Assembly (NCBI RefSeq): GCF_002887815.1
Contig: NZ_PDHO01000016.1
Span: forward strand, 50,974-114,973
From: Mycobacterium sp. ENV421
Lineage (GTDB): Bacteria > Actinomycetota > Actinomycetes > Mycobacteriales > Mycobacteriaceae
Direction: 5' to 3'
Length of the DNA: 64,000 nucleotides
Part shown: piece after piece, positions 35,135-44,328 of the stretch
How positions within the stretch are numbered: position 1 is the stretch's first letter
Layout: each line of letters starts with the position of its first letter
Translations under genes and position numbers: made by a program
The notes under the pieces: model-generated
The model's input: only the letters and a program-made list of their open reading frames with translations
Told to the model about the DNA's origin: nothing
The model's database searches: none

Positions 35135-36112
35135 CTAGGGGCGCGCGGGGTAGGGCGATATCGAGGTGACCGACACCTTGTCGAGGTCGATCTGGGCCGG
35201 CGACGGCAGTGCTGAACCGGGGAGTGCCGCAGCGGCGCTGCCGTAGGCGACGGCCATCTGCAGCCGGCCCGGCGCCTCGGCGCCACCGACATCGGCGCGG
35301 ACGTAACCGGCGAGGGAAGAGTCACCGGCGCCGACGGTGCTCCGGGGTGTGATCGGCGGTGGGGTGGCCAGCCAGCTTCCGGTGTCGTTCACCAGCAGTG
35401 CACCCGCGGCGCCCAGCGTGGCGAGCACGGTCTTGGCGCCGCGGTCGATCAACTGCGTTGCGGCGGCCACCACGGGGTCCGGGTCACCTTGGGCCAGAGC
35501 ATCTTCCAGAGTCCGGGCGTCGGCACCGGTCAGGCTGGCCAGCTCTTCGGAGTTCGGTTTGATCACGTCGGGGGCGGCGGTACCGAGGGCGGCGGCCAGC
35601 GCGGCCAGCGGCGCGTCGGAGGTGTCCACCGCCACCTTGCAGTCGTAGGGCTGCAATTGAGCCACCACGTCGGCGTACCAGTCGTCGGGAACCCCGGGCG
35701 GCAGTGATCCCGACAGCACCACCCACCGTGCTCGGGCGGCGTGATCGAGAATCGCCTGAGTCAGCGCCGCGAGCGTGATCTCGTCGATCACCGCACCGGG
35801 CTCGTTGATTTTGGTTGTGGTGCCGTCTGATTCGGTGATCGCGAGGTTGGTGCGGACCGCACCGTCGATGGGCACCGCGTAGAACGGCACAGCGCACGAC
35901 AGCAGCGCTGTGATGATGGGGTCGTGCCGTGCGGCGGGCAGCACGGCGAGGGTGTCGAGCCCGGCCAGTGTCAGTGCCCGCGCGACATTGACGCCCTTAC
36001 CGCCGGGTTCCATGGTCACCGATTGCACGCGGTGCACGGCCCCACGGACGAGGGTCGTCGGCAGCGTCACCGTCCGGTCGATGCTCGGGTTGGGCGTGAC
36101 GGTGACAATCAT
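35135..36112 (-). CDS. fruK: 1-Phosphofructokinase
   Basis: This is a 325-residue PfkB-family sugar kinase. The N-terminal signature is VTPNPSIDRT and MEPGGKGVNVARAL; the C-terminal anion hole and catalytic Asp are in TVGAGDSSLAGYV. It phosphorylates fructose-1-phosphate to the 1,6-bisphosphate. ATGA overlap with the fruR stop; 16 bp before fruA. Confidence 0.94.
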   Translation of the reverse strand: MIVTVTPNPSIDRTVTLPTTLVRGAVHRVQSVTMEPGGKGVNVARALTLAGLDTLAVLPAARHDPIITALLSCAVPFYAVPIDGAVRTNLAITESDGTTTKINEPGAVIDEITLAALTQAILDHAARARWVVLSGSLPPGVPDDWYADVVAQLQPYDCKVAVDTSDAPLAALAAALGTAAPDVIKPNSEELASLTGADARTLEDALAQGDPDPVVAAATQLIDRGAKTVLATLGAAGALLVNDTGSWLATPPPITPRSTVGAGDSSLAGYVRADVGGAEAPGRLQMAVAYGSAAAALPGSALPSPAQIDLDKVSVTSISPYPARP

Positions 36113-36918
36113 GATTCCCCTCCTGCCAGGACGACTTCGACGCCCTGCTCGGTCAGTGCGGCCCGGTCGGCGGCGCTGATCTCCGGATCGGTGATCAGCG
36201 CGTCGACGTGGTCGATCGAGGCAAAGCTGACGAACTCCTCCCGGCCGATCTTCGACGAATCGGCCAGTACCACGACGTAATTGGCGCAGCGCACCATCGC
36301 ACGTTTGACCGCGGCTTCCTCGCTGTCGGGGGTGGACAGGCCGTGCCGCACGGTGACCCCGTTCGCTCCGATGAACGCGATGTCCACCCGGAGCGTGTCG
36401 AGTGCGCGCAGAACCGGTTCGCCGACGGCGGCCTGGGTCAGGCCCCGGACCCGCCCGCCGAGCAGCTGCAGGTTCACCGACGGCATGCCGGCCAGCCGCG
36501 CGGCGATCGGTACGGAATTGGTCACCACCACCAGCTCCCGGTCGGACGGCAGCATCGCGGCGACCCGGGCGGTGGTGGTGCCCGCGTCGAACAGCACGGT
36601 GGCGCCCGACAGCGGCAGGAAATCGGCGGCTGCCCTGGCGATGGCTTCCTTGTGGTCGGCGCGGGTGGTCTCCCGCTCGTCGACCCCGGGCTCCACCACG
36701 TGCAGTGCCCGCACCGGGACCGCGCCGCCATGCACGCGTCGCAGCACACCGGCCCGGTCGAGCGCGGCCAGATCCCGGCGGACGGTCTCGGTGGTGACGT
36801 CGTAGGCCTGGGCGAGCTCTGCCACCGACACCCGTCCCTGGGACAGCACTCGGTCCGCGATCGCCTGCTGACGTTCCTCCGGGTACACGATTCTCCGTTT
36901 GTGTGGGCTATGCGCCAT
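36109..36918 (-). CDS. fruR: DeoR-family fructose regulator
   Basis: This is a 269-residue protein; ATG 36918. The N-terminal DeoR helix-turn-helix (VSVAELAQAYDVTTETVRRDLAAL) is followed by a sugar-phosphate isomerase-like sensor domain (VLFDAGTTTARVA, GANGVTVRHGLSTPD). It likely senses a fructose phosphate and represses this operon and the divergent ptsI. First gene of the operon. Confidence 0.92.
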   Translation of the reverse strand: MAHSPHKRRIVYPEERQQAIADRVLSQGRVSVAELAQAYDVTTETVRRDLAALDRAGVLRRVHGGAVPVRALHVVEPGVDERETTRADHKEAIARAAADFLPLSGATVLFDAGTTTARVAAMLPSDRELVVVTNSVPIAARLAGMPSVNLQLLGGRVRGLTQAAVGEPVLRALDTLRVDIAFIGANGVTVRHGLSTPDSEEAAVKRAMVRCANYVVVLADSSKIGREEFVSFASIDHVDALITDPEISAADRAALTEQGVEVVLAGGES

Positions 36919-36924
36919 ATTGGA

Positions 36925-36984
36925 TGTTGATATGTGTTGTTTTACTCCCGATCGTGTTGACTTGTCAATGGATTGTTGTAACCT
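36925..36984 (+). promoter_or_regulatory. ptsI promoter with phased TGTTG repeats
   Basis: AT-rich divergent interval. TGTTG occurs at 36925, 36935, 36955 and 36974, spaced by about one or two helical turns, as expected for a DeoR-type repressor array. A candidate -35 TTGACT (36957-36962) and -10 TAACCT (36979-36984), spaced 16 bp, put the transcript start almost at the ptsI ATG (36992), suggesting a leaderless mRNA. Confidence 0.55.
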
Positions 36985-36991
36985 AGTTCAC

Positions 36992-38686
36992 ATGACCGTC
37001 TCCTCCACGCCTACCTCACTCGGTGCCGGACAGGTGCTGCGCGGCGTTCCGGTTGTCCCCGGTGTTCGCTATGCACCGGTCATCCGGCCCGGCCGGCCGC
37101 CTGCCATCGAGGAACTCGACTCCGGCGAACAGATCGGTGAAGAACAGCGAGATTCCGAGGCCGCTCGGTTCGCTGCCGCGGCGTCCGCCGTCGCCGACCG
37201 ATTGCGCGAACGCGCCGCCCTGGCGACGGGGGCTGCCTCGGAGGTGCTGGCGGCCACCGCGATGCTCGCCCAAGACCGGGCCTGGCTGGGCGCGGCGGAA
37301 AAACGCATCAAAGAGGGCACGCCCGCGGTGCGCGCCACCGCCGAGGCCGTGGCCCAATTCGTCGACCTGTTCACCAAGATGGGCGGGCTGATGGCCGAGC
37401 GCGTCACCGACCTCCGCGACATCCGCGACCGGGTGATCGCTGAATTGAGTGGCCTGCCCGAACCCGGGGTGCCGGTGCCGGACCACCCCGCCATCCTCTG
37501 CGCGGAAGATCTCGCCCCCGCCGACACCGCGGGACTCGATCCCGCGCTCGTCGTCGGTCTGGCCACCACGCTGGGCGGGCCGACCAGCCACACCGCGATC
37601 ATCGCCCGCCAGCTCGGCATCCCGTGCGTGGTCGCCGTGCACGGCCTCGACGAGCTGGCTGCGGGAACCGACGTCCTCATCGATGGGACCAGCGGCACCA
37701 TCGCCGTCTCACCCGACCCCTCCGAGGCGGCCGCAGCCGTCGAGGCAGCCGACGCCGCGAACGCCGCGATGGCCGGCTGGACCGGTCCCGGTGCCACCGC
37801 CGACGGCCATCCGGTGGCGATCCTGGCCAACGTGCAGGACGGTTCGGCCGCGCGCGCCGCCCGCGAAACCCCGGCAGAGGGCATCGGCCTGTTCCGCACC
37901 GAACTGTGCTTCCTCAACCGCGACACCGAGCCGACCGTCGATGAGCAGGCCGCCATCTACGGCGAGGTGCTCGACGCGTTCGCCGGCCACAAGGTCGTCA
38001 TCCGCACTCTGGACGCCGGTTCGGACAAGCCGCTGAAATTCGTCGGCCATCCCGACGAGGCCAACCCGGCGCTGGGCGTTCGGGGTATCCGGATCGAGGC
38101 CATCCAGCCCGACATCCTCGAGCGCCAGCTCGACGCGATCGCGCTGGCCGCCGAGCAGACCGGTAACGCCCCGTGGGTGATGGCGCCGATGATCGCGACC
38201 CCGGAGGAGGCCCAGCGGTTCGCCGACCGGGCCCGCCGGCGGGGCCTGGTGCCCGGCGTGATGATCGAGGTGCCGGCCGCCGCGCTGCTGGCCGAGCACA
38301 TCCTCGACCACGTCGAGTTCCTGTCGATCGGCACCAATGACCTGGCCCAGTACACGATGGCGGCCGATCGGATGTCAGCCGAACTGGCCACCCTGACCGA
38401 TCCGTGGCAGCCGGGGGTGCTGGCGCTGGTCGCCCAGACCGCCCGCGCCGGGGCCAACCGCGGCAAGCCGGTCGGGGTCTGCGGTGAAGCCGCCGCCGAT
38501 CCGCTGCTGGCGTGCGTGCTCGCCGGGCTCGGCATCACCTCGCTGTCCGCGGCGGCCGCGGCGGTGACCGGTGTCGGCGCCAAGCTCGCCGCAGTCACGC
38601 TGCAGCAATGCCGTGACGCCGCCGCCGCGGTATTGACCACGGCAAGTGCGGCCGACGCGCGCGCGGCGGCGCTGCGCGTCCTATGA
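36992..38686 (+). CDS. ptsI: PTS enzyme I
   Basis: This is a 564-residue protein. Phospho-His is in GGPTSHTAIIARQLGIPCVV; the C-terminal PEP-binding barrel has GIGLFRTELCF, VMIEVPAAAL and the active-site Cys in GVCGEAA. It transfers phosphate from PEP to HPr. Divergent from fruR; no Shine-Dalgarno is visible at the start. With ptsH and fruA it makes a complete fructose PTS in one locus. Confidence 0.95.
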   Translation: MTVSSTPTSLGAGQVLRGVPVVPGVRYAPVIRPGRPPAIEELDSGEQIGEEQRDSEAARFAAAASAVADRLRERAALATGAASEVLAATAMLAQDRAWLGAAEKRIKEGTPAVRATAEAVAQFVDLFTKMGGLMAERVTDLRDIRDRVIAELSGLPEPGVPVPDHPAILCAEDLAPADTAGLDPALVVGLATTLGGPTSHTAIIARQLGIPCVVAVHGLDELAAGTDVLIDGTSGTIAVSPDPSEAAAAVEAADAANAAMAGWTGPGATADGHPVAILANVQDGSAARAARETPAEGIGLFRTELCFLNRDTEPTVDEQAAIYGEVLDAFAGHKVVIRTLDAGSDKPLKFVGHPDEANPALGVRGIRIEAIQPDILERQLDAIALAAEQTGNAPWVMAPMIATPEEAQRFADRARRRGLVPGVMIEVPAAALLAEHILDHVEFLSIGTNDLAQYTMAADRMSAELATLTDPWQPGVLALVAQTARAGANRGKPVGVCGEAAADPLLACVLAGLGITSLSAAAAAVTGVGAKLAAVTLQQCRDAAAAVLTTASAADARAAALRVL

Positions 38687-38691
38687 GGAAT

Positions 38692-38713
38692 TAATCGGAC
38701 TACGGTCCGGTTA
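38692..38713. promoter_or_regulatory. Palindrome overlapping pirin promoter/start
   Basis: TAATCGGAC-N4-GTCCGGTTA, eight of nine pairs matching. The last base is the A of the pirin ATG. A TACGGT at 38701-38706 could be a -10 giving a leaderless transcript. Bound repressor would block transcription directly. Regulator unknown. Confidence 0.5.
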
Positions 38714-39693
38714 TGTCGATCATGCCAGCAGTCACCGCAGACACGTTGCCGCTACCGCGCCTGAGCGCGGCCACTCCGTCCGACACCGAACGACCCGTCC
38801 GGTCCATCACCACCGGGCCGCGCGGGTACGAAGGCGAGGGCTTTCCCGTCGTGCGAGCGTTCGCCGGCGTCAGCGCCGCCGACCTCGACCCGTTCATTCA
38901 CATGGACCAGATGGGTGAGGTCGAATACTCACCCGGCGAGCCCAAAGGCACCGACTGGCACCCGCACCGCGGCTTCGAGACGGTCACCTACATGATCGAC
39001 GGCCGGTTCGCCCACCAGGACTCGCACGGTGGCGGTGGCCTGATCGCCGACGGCGCCACCCAATGGATGACCGCGGGTGCCGGCATCCTGCACATCGAGA
39101 CACCCCCGGCCGAGCTCGTCGAGAGCGGCGGGCTGTTCCACGGTCTCCAGCTGTGGGTCAATCTCCCGCGCGCCGACAAGTTCGCCGAGCCGCGTTACCA
39201 GTCGATCGAGGGACAGGCCGTCCGCTTGCTGTCGTCCGACGACGGCGGGGCACTGGTGCGCGTCATCGCCGGTGAGGTCGACGGCTGGGCCGGCCCGGGG
39301 ATGACGCACACCCCGATCACGTTGGCCCACACCACTATCGAAGCGGGCGCGCGGCTGAATCTGCCCTGGCCGCGCACCTACAACGCACTCGTCTACGTGC
39401 TCTCCGGCCGCGGCACCGTCGGTCCGATCGGCCACCCCGTCGAGCAGGGCCAGCTCGCGGTGCTCGGCCCGGGCGACCGCATCACGGTCGCTGCCGCAGC
39501 GACCCAGGACTCCAACCGGCCGGCGATGGAGGTTCTCCTGTTGGGCGGCAAGCCGATTCGCGAGCCGGTGTTCCACTACGGGCCGTTCGTGATGAACTCC
39601 AAGTCGGAGGTCATCCAGGCGCTCGAGGACTTCAACGCGGGCCGGTTCGGCACGGTGCCGCCCGGCGCGCTGATGCCGCACCGAGCCGGCTAG
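38713..39693 (+). CDS. Pirin-family bicupin
   Basis: This is a 326-residue protein from ATG 38713. The N-terminal cupin metal site is in GTDWHPHRGFETVTYMIDG plus a downstream His-Glu (ILHIETP). The C-terminal cupin lacks obvious ligands, as in other pirins. Bacterial pirins include quercetinases and redox-linked regulators of metabolic enzymes; which applies is unknown. 26 bp after ptsI but with its own operator-like start. Confidence 0.88.
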   Translation: MSIMPAVTADTLPLPRLSAATPSDTERPVRSITTGPRGYEGEGFPVVRAFAGVSAADLDPFIHMDQMGEVEYSPGEPKGTDWHPHRGFETVTYMIDGRFAHQDSHGGGGLIADGATQWMTAGAGILHIETPPAELVESGGLFHGLQLWVNLPRADKFAEPRYQSIEGQAVRLLSSDDGGALVRVIAGEVDGWAGPGMTHTPITLAHTTIEAGARLNLPWPRTYNALVYVLSGRGTVGPIGHPVEQGQLAVLGPGDRITVAAAATQDSNRPAMEVLLLGGKPIREPVFHYGPFVMNSKSEVIQALEDFNAGRFGTVPPGALMPHRAG

Positions 39694-39699
39694 GGCATA

Positions 39700-39756
39700 C
39701 GAGATCGACCTGATGGTCGTGAATCGCCGAAAGATGCAGCCCTCAGGTCGATCTCG
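39700..39756. terminator. Long inverted repeat between convergent pirin and FUSC genes
   Basis: CGAGATCGACCTGA at 39700-39713 pairs perfectly with TCAGGTCGATCTCG at 39743-39756 (14 bp stem, 29-base loop). It overlaps the FUSC stop codon. No U-tract follows. A two-way transcription block is likely; the long loop leaves room for another role. Confidence 0.5.
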
Positions 39757-41899
39757 ACGCCACCTTCGCCAGCTCCGGCGGATAGGTCAGCTCCAGCTCG
39801 CCGAGATTGGCGGCGACGGTCACCAGCGGCAGAGCCGCCGAGACGGCCAACCCGTCGCTGCCGGCCTCGGCGCGCAACGCGGGCACCAGATCGTCGCTGA
39901 TCGGTGCGGTCAAACCCGTGCCGCCGCTGCCGTCGAAGCGGGAGCAGATCGCCGCGGCATGCGCCTCGAGCACCGCCCGTGCCCGCGGGTAGACCGCCAG
40001 CGGTGGCGGCACGATGTCGGCGATCAGGTCGGCGGCCGCACGTAACCGAACCGCGCGGCTGGACGCCCGGACGACCGGGGCCCGGGAATCCGTTGGACCG
40101 CCGTTCTCCGAAAGGTATTGACGCACAGCATCATCCAGCGTCCGAGACACCGTCAGCGCCTCGTGGCTGAGCGCGTTGACCTGGTTCTCGGCCTGCTCGA
40201 AGGCGCCGCGGGTGACCCGCAGGACCGCTGCCCGCAGATAGCGGGAACCCACCTCGCGGGCCACGTCGATGGCGTGCTGCACGGCGGTCTTGATGCCGCG
40301 CGGCCACAGCAGCAGCGACACCACGACCCCCACCGACGCGCCGACGACGACGTCCTCGATCCGGATCAGGCCCACGGCCCAGCCGCTCGGCACGATCAGA
40401 TTGAACACGATCAGCACCATCATCGTGAACGCGGCCTGGGTGGCGGTGAACGAGCCGATCTCGGGCACATACGCCGACCCGAAGGCGACCATCGGCAACA
40501 GCACCCACAGCACGATCGGATCCACGCCGAGCAGTTCGATGACGACGGCGCCGATGAGGAACCCGATCACCGTCCCGATCACCGCGCGCACGACGGTGGT
40601 GCCGGTGGTCAGCGCGCTGCTGCGCAACACCGACAACGCACCGAGCACCACCCAGAAACCGTGCTGGACCGGGAATACGAACGTGACGAGCACAGCCAGC
40701 GCCAAGCCGAGCCCGGTGCGCAGGCTGTTGCGGGCGGTCACCGACCGGGTGGCCAGGTGCCCACCGGTCAGGGCGGTGACCGCCTCGGTTTCGGAGTACA
40801 CCCGGTCGGCGATTCCGGTCTCAGGCAGCCGACGGCCCAAGACGCGCGCCCACACCGGCCGCGCATCGGCGGCCGCGGCGCTGGCGATGAGCCGCCCGGT
40901 CACGCCGGTGGCCGCGCCGACGGTTCGCCGGTTGAGCAGGGTGCGACCAAGCGCGATGGCAGCCTCGTCGTCGGGTTCGGCGAGGATGTCGACGATGTCC
41001 TGGCGGTACGTCCCGACCGCGATGGTCCGCAGGTCGATCAACGCGGCGGCCAGCAGCGCGCGTTCGTCGGCCCGCGCCGCCGCCCGGGTGATCAGCAGAA
41101 CCTGCGCGCAGTCGCGCAGCACCCGCACCACCGGCTCGCCGATCGGGCCGAGCAGCTCACCGGTGTCGCCGGTGACGCGGTCGCACAACCACTGCAGGTC
41201 GTCGACAACCCGGACCAACGCTCGGCTGCCCGCGGTCAGGGCCACCGGCCGGTAGGCGGCGCCGAGGAAGTTGGAGCGCAACGCGTCCATCGCGGCGGTG
41301 ACGTCGGCGGCCGACGCGGTCCCCTCGATGCGGTCGGCCAGCACCGCGCAGACAGCAGCGGCGTGGCGGCGCAGCTCGCCGTGATGGCGCGGCGGAAAGA
41401 GGAACAGTGCCGCCGGGACGCAGATCGCCAGCGCGATCAGCCAGCCGAGCAGCCGCTCACCGAGCGGACCGACCGGCGTGCACACCGGTAGCACGAAAGT
41501 CAGCAGGGTGGCCCGCTGGCCGGCCGCGACGATCTCGCTGAGCACCCCGGAGAACGTGACGGCCACCCCGATGAGGAACGTCAGCATGATCGCCAGCCAC
41601 GGGATCGGCGCCGCCAGCGTGCCCAGGCTGATCAGCACCGCGCCGTTGAAGCCCAACCCGCCGTAGGCCAGCGCCCGGGAGTTCATGTTGCCCGGGAAGT
41701 CGACCACGATCAGCAGCGCGATCGACCCGAAGATGGTGAACAGCGGCGTCTGAGACCCGCCGCCGACCGCGAAGCTGACCGCGGCGGCGATCGGGATGAC
41801 GATGGCGGCCCGTGCCGCGCGTCGCGCGCCGTCGTTCTCGGGGTCGCGCGTCCGGATCCGATCGGCCGCCCGACGCCACAGCACGCCCGGCGTCAACAC
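39743..41899 (-). CDS. FUSC-family aromatic acid/efflux membrane protein
   Basis: This is about 718 residues from GTG 41899; the true start may differ. Two FUSC/ArAE-type membrane modules, residues about 15-170 and 385-545, each with about six helices. Between and after are cytoplasmic helical domains. Family members export aromatic acids or other toxic organics. It follows the TetR gene on the same strand with a short gap, so TetR control is likely. Confidence 0.82.
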   Translation of the reverse strand: MLTPGVLWRRAADRIRTRDPENDGARRAARAAIVIPIAAAVSFAVGGGSQTPLFTIFGSIALLIVVDFPGNMNSRALAYGGLGFNGAVLISLGTLAAPIPWLAIMLTFLIGVAVTFSGVLSEIVAAGQRATLLTFVLPVCTPVGPLGERLLGWLIALAICVPAALFLFPPRHHGELRRHAAAVCAVLADRIEGTASAADVTAAMDALRSNFLGAAYRPVALTAGSRALVRVVDDLQWLCDRVTGDTGELLGPIGEPVVRVLRDCAQVLLITRAAARADERALLAAALIDLRTIAVGTYRQDIVDILAEPDDEAAIALGRTLLNRRTVGAATGVTGRLIASAAAADARPVWARVLGRRLPETGIADRVYSETEAVTALTGGHLATRSVTARNSLRTGLGLALAVLVTFVFPVQHGFWVVLGALSVLRSSALTTGTTVVRAVIGTVIGFLIGAVVIELLGVDPIVLWVLLPMVAFGSAYVPEIGSFTATQAAFTMMVLIVFNLIVPSGWAVGLIRIEDVVVGASVGVVVSLLLWPRGIKTAVQHAIDVAREVGSRYLRAAVLRVTRGAFEQAENQVNALSHEALTVSRTLDDAVRQYLSENGGPTDSRAPVVRASSRAVRLRAAADLIADIVPPPLAVYPRARAVLEAHAAAICSRFDGSGGTGLTAPISDDLVPALRAEAGSDGLAVSAALPLVTVAANLGELELTYPPELAKVASRST

Positions 41900-41902
41900 C
41901 CT

Positions 41903-41938
41903 GTCACTGGGGCACGCTGGGTCACTGGGGCACGCTGG
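41903..41938. repeat. Perfect 18-bp tandem duplication
   Basis: GTCACTGGGGCACGCTGG occurs twice head to tail (41903-41920, 41921-41938). It covers the last codons and stop of the TetR gene and the spacer before the FUSC gene, so the TetR end (VPQ-stop) is duplicated out of frame. Confidence 0.95.
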
Positions 41939-42482
41939 CGAAACTGCCCGAATCCAGCGCGTCGAGCATGTATCGGGCGATCCAGCCGAACGTCCCCGGC
42001 TCGCGAGGCAGGATCGCCTGTTCGTAGCCGATGAAGACGTAGACCGCCCAGGCGGCGTACACCTCGGCCTGCCGTGCATCGCCGACGATTTCGATCGCCG
42101 AGTCGTAGAGGATCTTGTAGCGCGCCCGGTCGACCTCGCTCTGGACGGCCAGCACGTGGGGGTCGACGGAACTCCATGACCGGATCGCGGCCTCGGCGTG
42201 GTGCGGCAGGGACAACCCGACCTGGATGATCGCCTCGATGCGGCTGCGCGGGTCGGAAACCTCGCGGATGGCCTCGATCAGCCGGACCGTCCGGTCCTGC
42301 ACCCAGTAGGAGACCAGGTCGCGGGTGAAGGCCGGCCAGCTGGCGAAATAGTGATAGAACGAGCCGGTCGTGACGCCGAGCCGGTTGCACACTTCGGCCA
42401 GTTTGAGTCCGCCGTAACCGACGTCGGCGAGTACTTCGAGACCGGTCTCGAAGTACGCCTCTCGGTTGGCGACGGTTGCCAT
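41922..42482 (-). CDS. TetR-family regulator
   Basis: This is a 186-residue protein. The helix-turn-helix is LKLAEVCNRLGVTTGSFYHYFASWPAF. The C-terminal ligand domain is of normal length. Upstream of a FUSC transporter on the same strand and divergent from an aldehyde dehydrogenase across 136 bp. It probably controls one or both. Inducer unknown. Confidence 0.88.
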   Translation of the reverse strand: MATVANREAYFETGLEVLADVGYGGLKLAEVCNRLGVTTGSFYHYFASWPAFTRDLVSYWVQDRTVRLIEAIREVSDPRSRIEAIIQVGLSLPHHAEAAIRSWSSVDPHVLAVQSEVDRARYKILYDSAIEIVGDARQAEVYAAWAVYVFIGYEQAILPREPGTFGWIARYMLDALDSGSFASVPQ

Positions 42483-42618
42483 GGGTCAAACGATAATGCG
42501 CGGGACCCGACAAGACAGAGCTGACGGGCGGGATCGTGACCAAGTTGCGCGGGCGGCTTGTGACCGCGGGTCGTTATTGGGGCAAGCTGGAATCACGCGA
42601 TCGAATCGAGGAGTTGGC

Positions 42619-44019
42619 ATGACCGTTCAGATCACCAGTGACCACGCGACCGAAGGCGGCGCCGCCGGCGTGCTGGCCGATGTGCGCCGGGTATTCAACA
42701 GCGGCCGCACCCGCTCCTTGTCGTGGCGGTCCGAACAGCTGCTCGCGGTGGAGCGGATGTGCGACGAACGGGAGCCGGAGATCGCCGAGGCGCTGGCCCG
42801 CGACCTGGGGCGATCCTCGTTCGAAGCCTGGCTCGCCGATATCGGCTCGACCAAGGCGGAGGCCGCGTTCGCCCGCAAGCAGCTGAAGAAGTGGGTCAAG
42901 CCGCAGAAGTCCAGGCTTCCCCTGGCCCAGCAGCCCGGCCGGGCCTGGGTGCAGTACGACCCGCTCGGCGTGATCCTGGTGATCGGCCCGTGGAACTACC
43001 CCTTCTATCTGTGCATGGCGCCGCTGGTCGCCGCGATCGCCGCCGGCAACGGCGTGGTGATCAAGCCGTCGGAGCTGGCGCCGGCCACCTCGGCGCTCAT
43101 CGCGCGGCTGGTCCCGGAATACCTCGACTCCGACGCCATCCGCGTGGTGGAGGGCGACGCGGCGGTCACCCAGGATCTGCTGGCGCAGGGCTTCGACCAC
43201 GCACTGTTCACCGGTGGCACCGAGATCGGTCGCAAGATCATGGCAGCCGCCGCACCGACCCTGACGCCGGTGACCCTCGAACTGGGCGGCAAGAGCCCGG
43301 TGGTGGTGCTCCCCGACGCCGACCTGGACGTGGCCGCCCGCCGAATCGCCTGGATCAAGCTGATGAATTCGGGCCAGACCTGCATCGCGCCGGACTATGT
43401 GCTGGCTGACCGCACGATCGTCGGGAAACTGACCGACAAGATCGTGGCGACGATCGCGGAGTTCCGCGCCGAGGAGCGGTACCCGTCGCTGCGCATCGTC
43501 AACGAGCGGCAGTTCGACCGCCTGGCGTCCCTCATCAGCGCGACCAGCGGCACCGTCGTCACAGGTGGCAGGTCGGACCGCGCGGCCCTGCGGATCGAGC
43601 CGACAGTGATCGTCGACCCGCCTGCCGACGACCCGGTGATGTCGGATGAGATCTTCGGCCCGATCCTGCCGATCCTCTCGGTCGATTCGGCGGATGCCGC
43701 CGTCGCTTTCGTCAATGCCCGGCCCAAGCCGCTGGCGCTGTACGTCTTCACCGAGTCGCAGTCAGCGGCGCGGGACCTCGTCGACCGGATGCCGTCCGGC
43801 GGTGCGGTGATCAACCACGTGGCGGTGCACTGCCTGGTTCCGCAACTGCCGTTCGGCGGGGTCGGTGCCAGCGGTATGGGTGCGTACCACGGCAAGTGGG
43901 GCTTCGAGACACTCAGTCATCGACGCGCCGTGCTAGCCAAACCGACGAAATTCGACCTGAAGCTGATGTATCCGCCCTATACTGATCGTGCGATCAGGCT
44001 AATGCGCAGGGTCCTCTGA
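42619..44019 (+). CDS. NAD(P)-dependent aldehyde dehydrogenase
   Basis: This is a 466-residue protein from ATG 42619 after GAGGAG. Class 3-type ALDH: PWNYPFYLCMAPLVAAIAAG cofactor loop, ELGGKSPVVV general base, and catalytic Cys in NSGQTCIAPDYVL. A C-terminal hydrophobic tail is not obvious. It oxidises aldehydes to acids. Synteny suggests Rv0147. Divergent from TetR. Confidence 0.92.
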   Translation: MTVQITSDHATEGGAAGVLADVRRVFNSGRTRSLSWRSEQLLAVERMCDEREPEIAEALARDLGRSSFEAWLADIGSTKAEAAFARKQLKKWVKPQKSRLPLAQQPGRAWVQYDPLGVILVIGPWNYPFYLCMAPLVAAIAAGNGVVIKPSELAPATSALIARLVPEYLDSDAIRVVEGDAAVTQDLLAQGFDHALFTGGTEIGRKIMAAAAPTLTPVTLELGGKSPVVVLPDADLDVAARRIAWIKLMNSGQTCIAPDYVLADRTIVGKLTDKIVATIAEFRAEERYPSLRIVNERQFDRLASLISATSGTVVTGGRSDRAALRIEPTVIVDPPADDPVMSDEIFGPILPILSVDSADAAVAFVNARPKPLALYVFTESQSAARDLVDRMPSGGAVINHVAVHCLVPQLPFGGVGASGMGAYHGKWGFETLSHRRAVLAKPTKFDLKLMYPPYTDRAIRLMRRVL

Positions 44020-44328
44020 TGCCCTGAAAACAGCCGCAGCAAAGTCCATGCAAAAGCTCAGCAATCATTCGACGGCGAACTTCGGCACGCTCGTGCGGAT
44101 TTAGCGAATATTCGTGCGAATTGGTTCATGGGAAATTATGACGCATATGTCATTGTCTGATAACCGAGCCCGAAACCGCATGTCAGGCGCGGATCCCAAG
44201 TCAAACGGCTACTGTGGCAACGGATTCCGAAGGTGAACCAAAACATGAACATATTTCTAATGTTGTTGACCTGAGCAAACGTCGTTCGCCGTCAAAAATA
44301 TGCGCAAAGTTGTGGCACAATTTTGACT
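44020..44328. other. AT-rich intergenic region upstream of TetR
   Basis: About 310 bp, visibly more AT-rich than flanking genes. No gene is supported; two short frames (18 and 32 codons) lack good ribosome sites. At the right end TGTGGCAC (44311-44318) faces GTGCCGCA (44329-44336), an imperfect inverted repeat spanning the TetR start and a plausible autoregulatory site. Confidence 0.5.

Noticed and set aside
40118..41491. Long plus-strand frame opposite the FUSC gene
   Set aside because: Low-complexity shadow frame; FUSC helices on the other strand are convincing.
44069..44225. Short frames in the AT-rich gap (18 and 32 codons)
   Set aside because: Weak or absent ribosome sites and no recognisable sequence.
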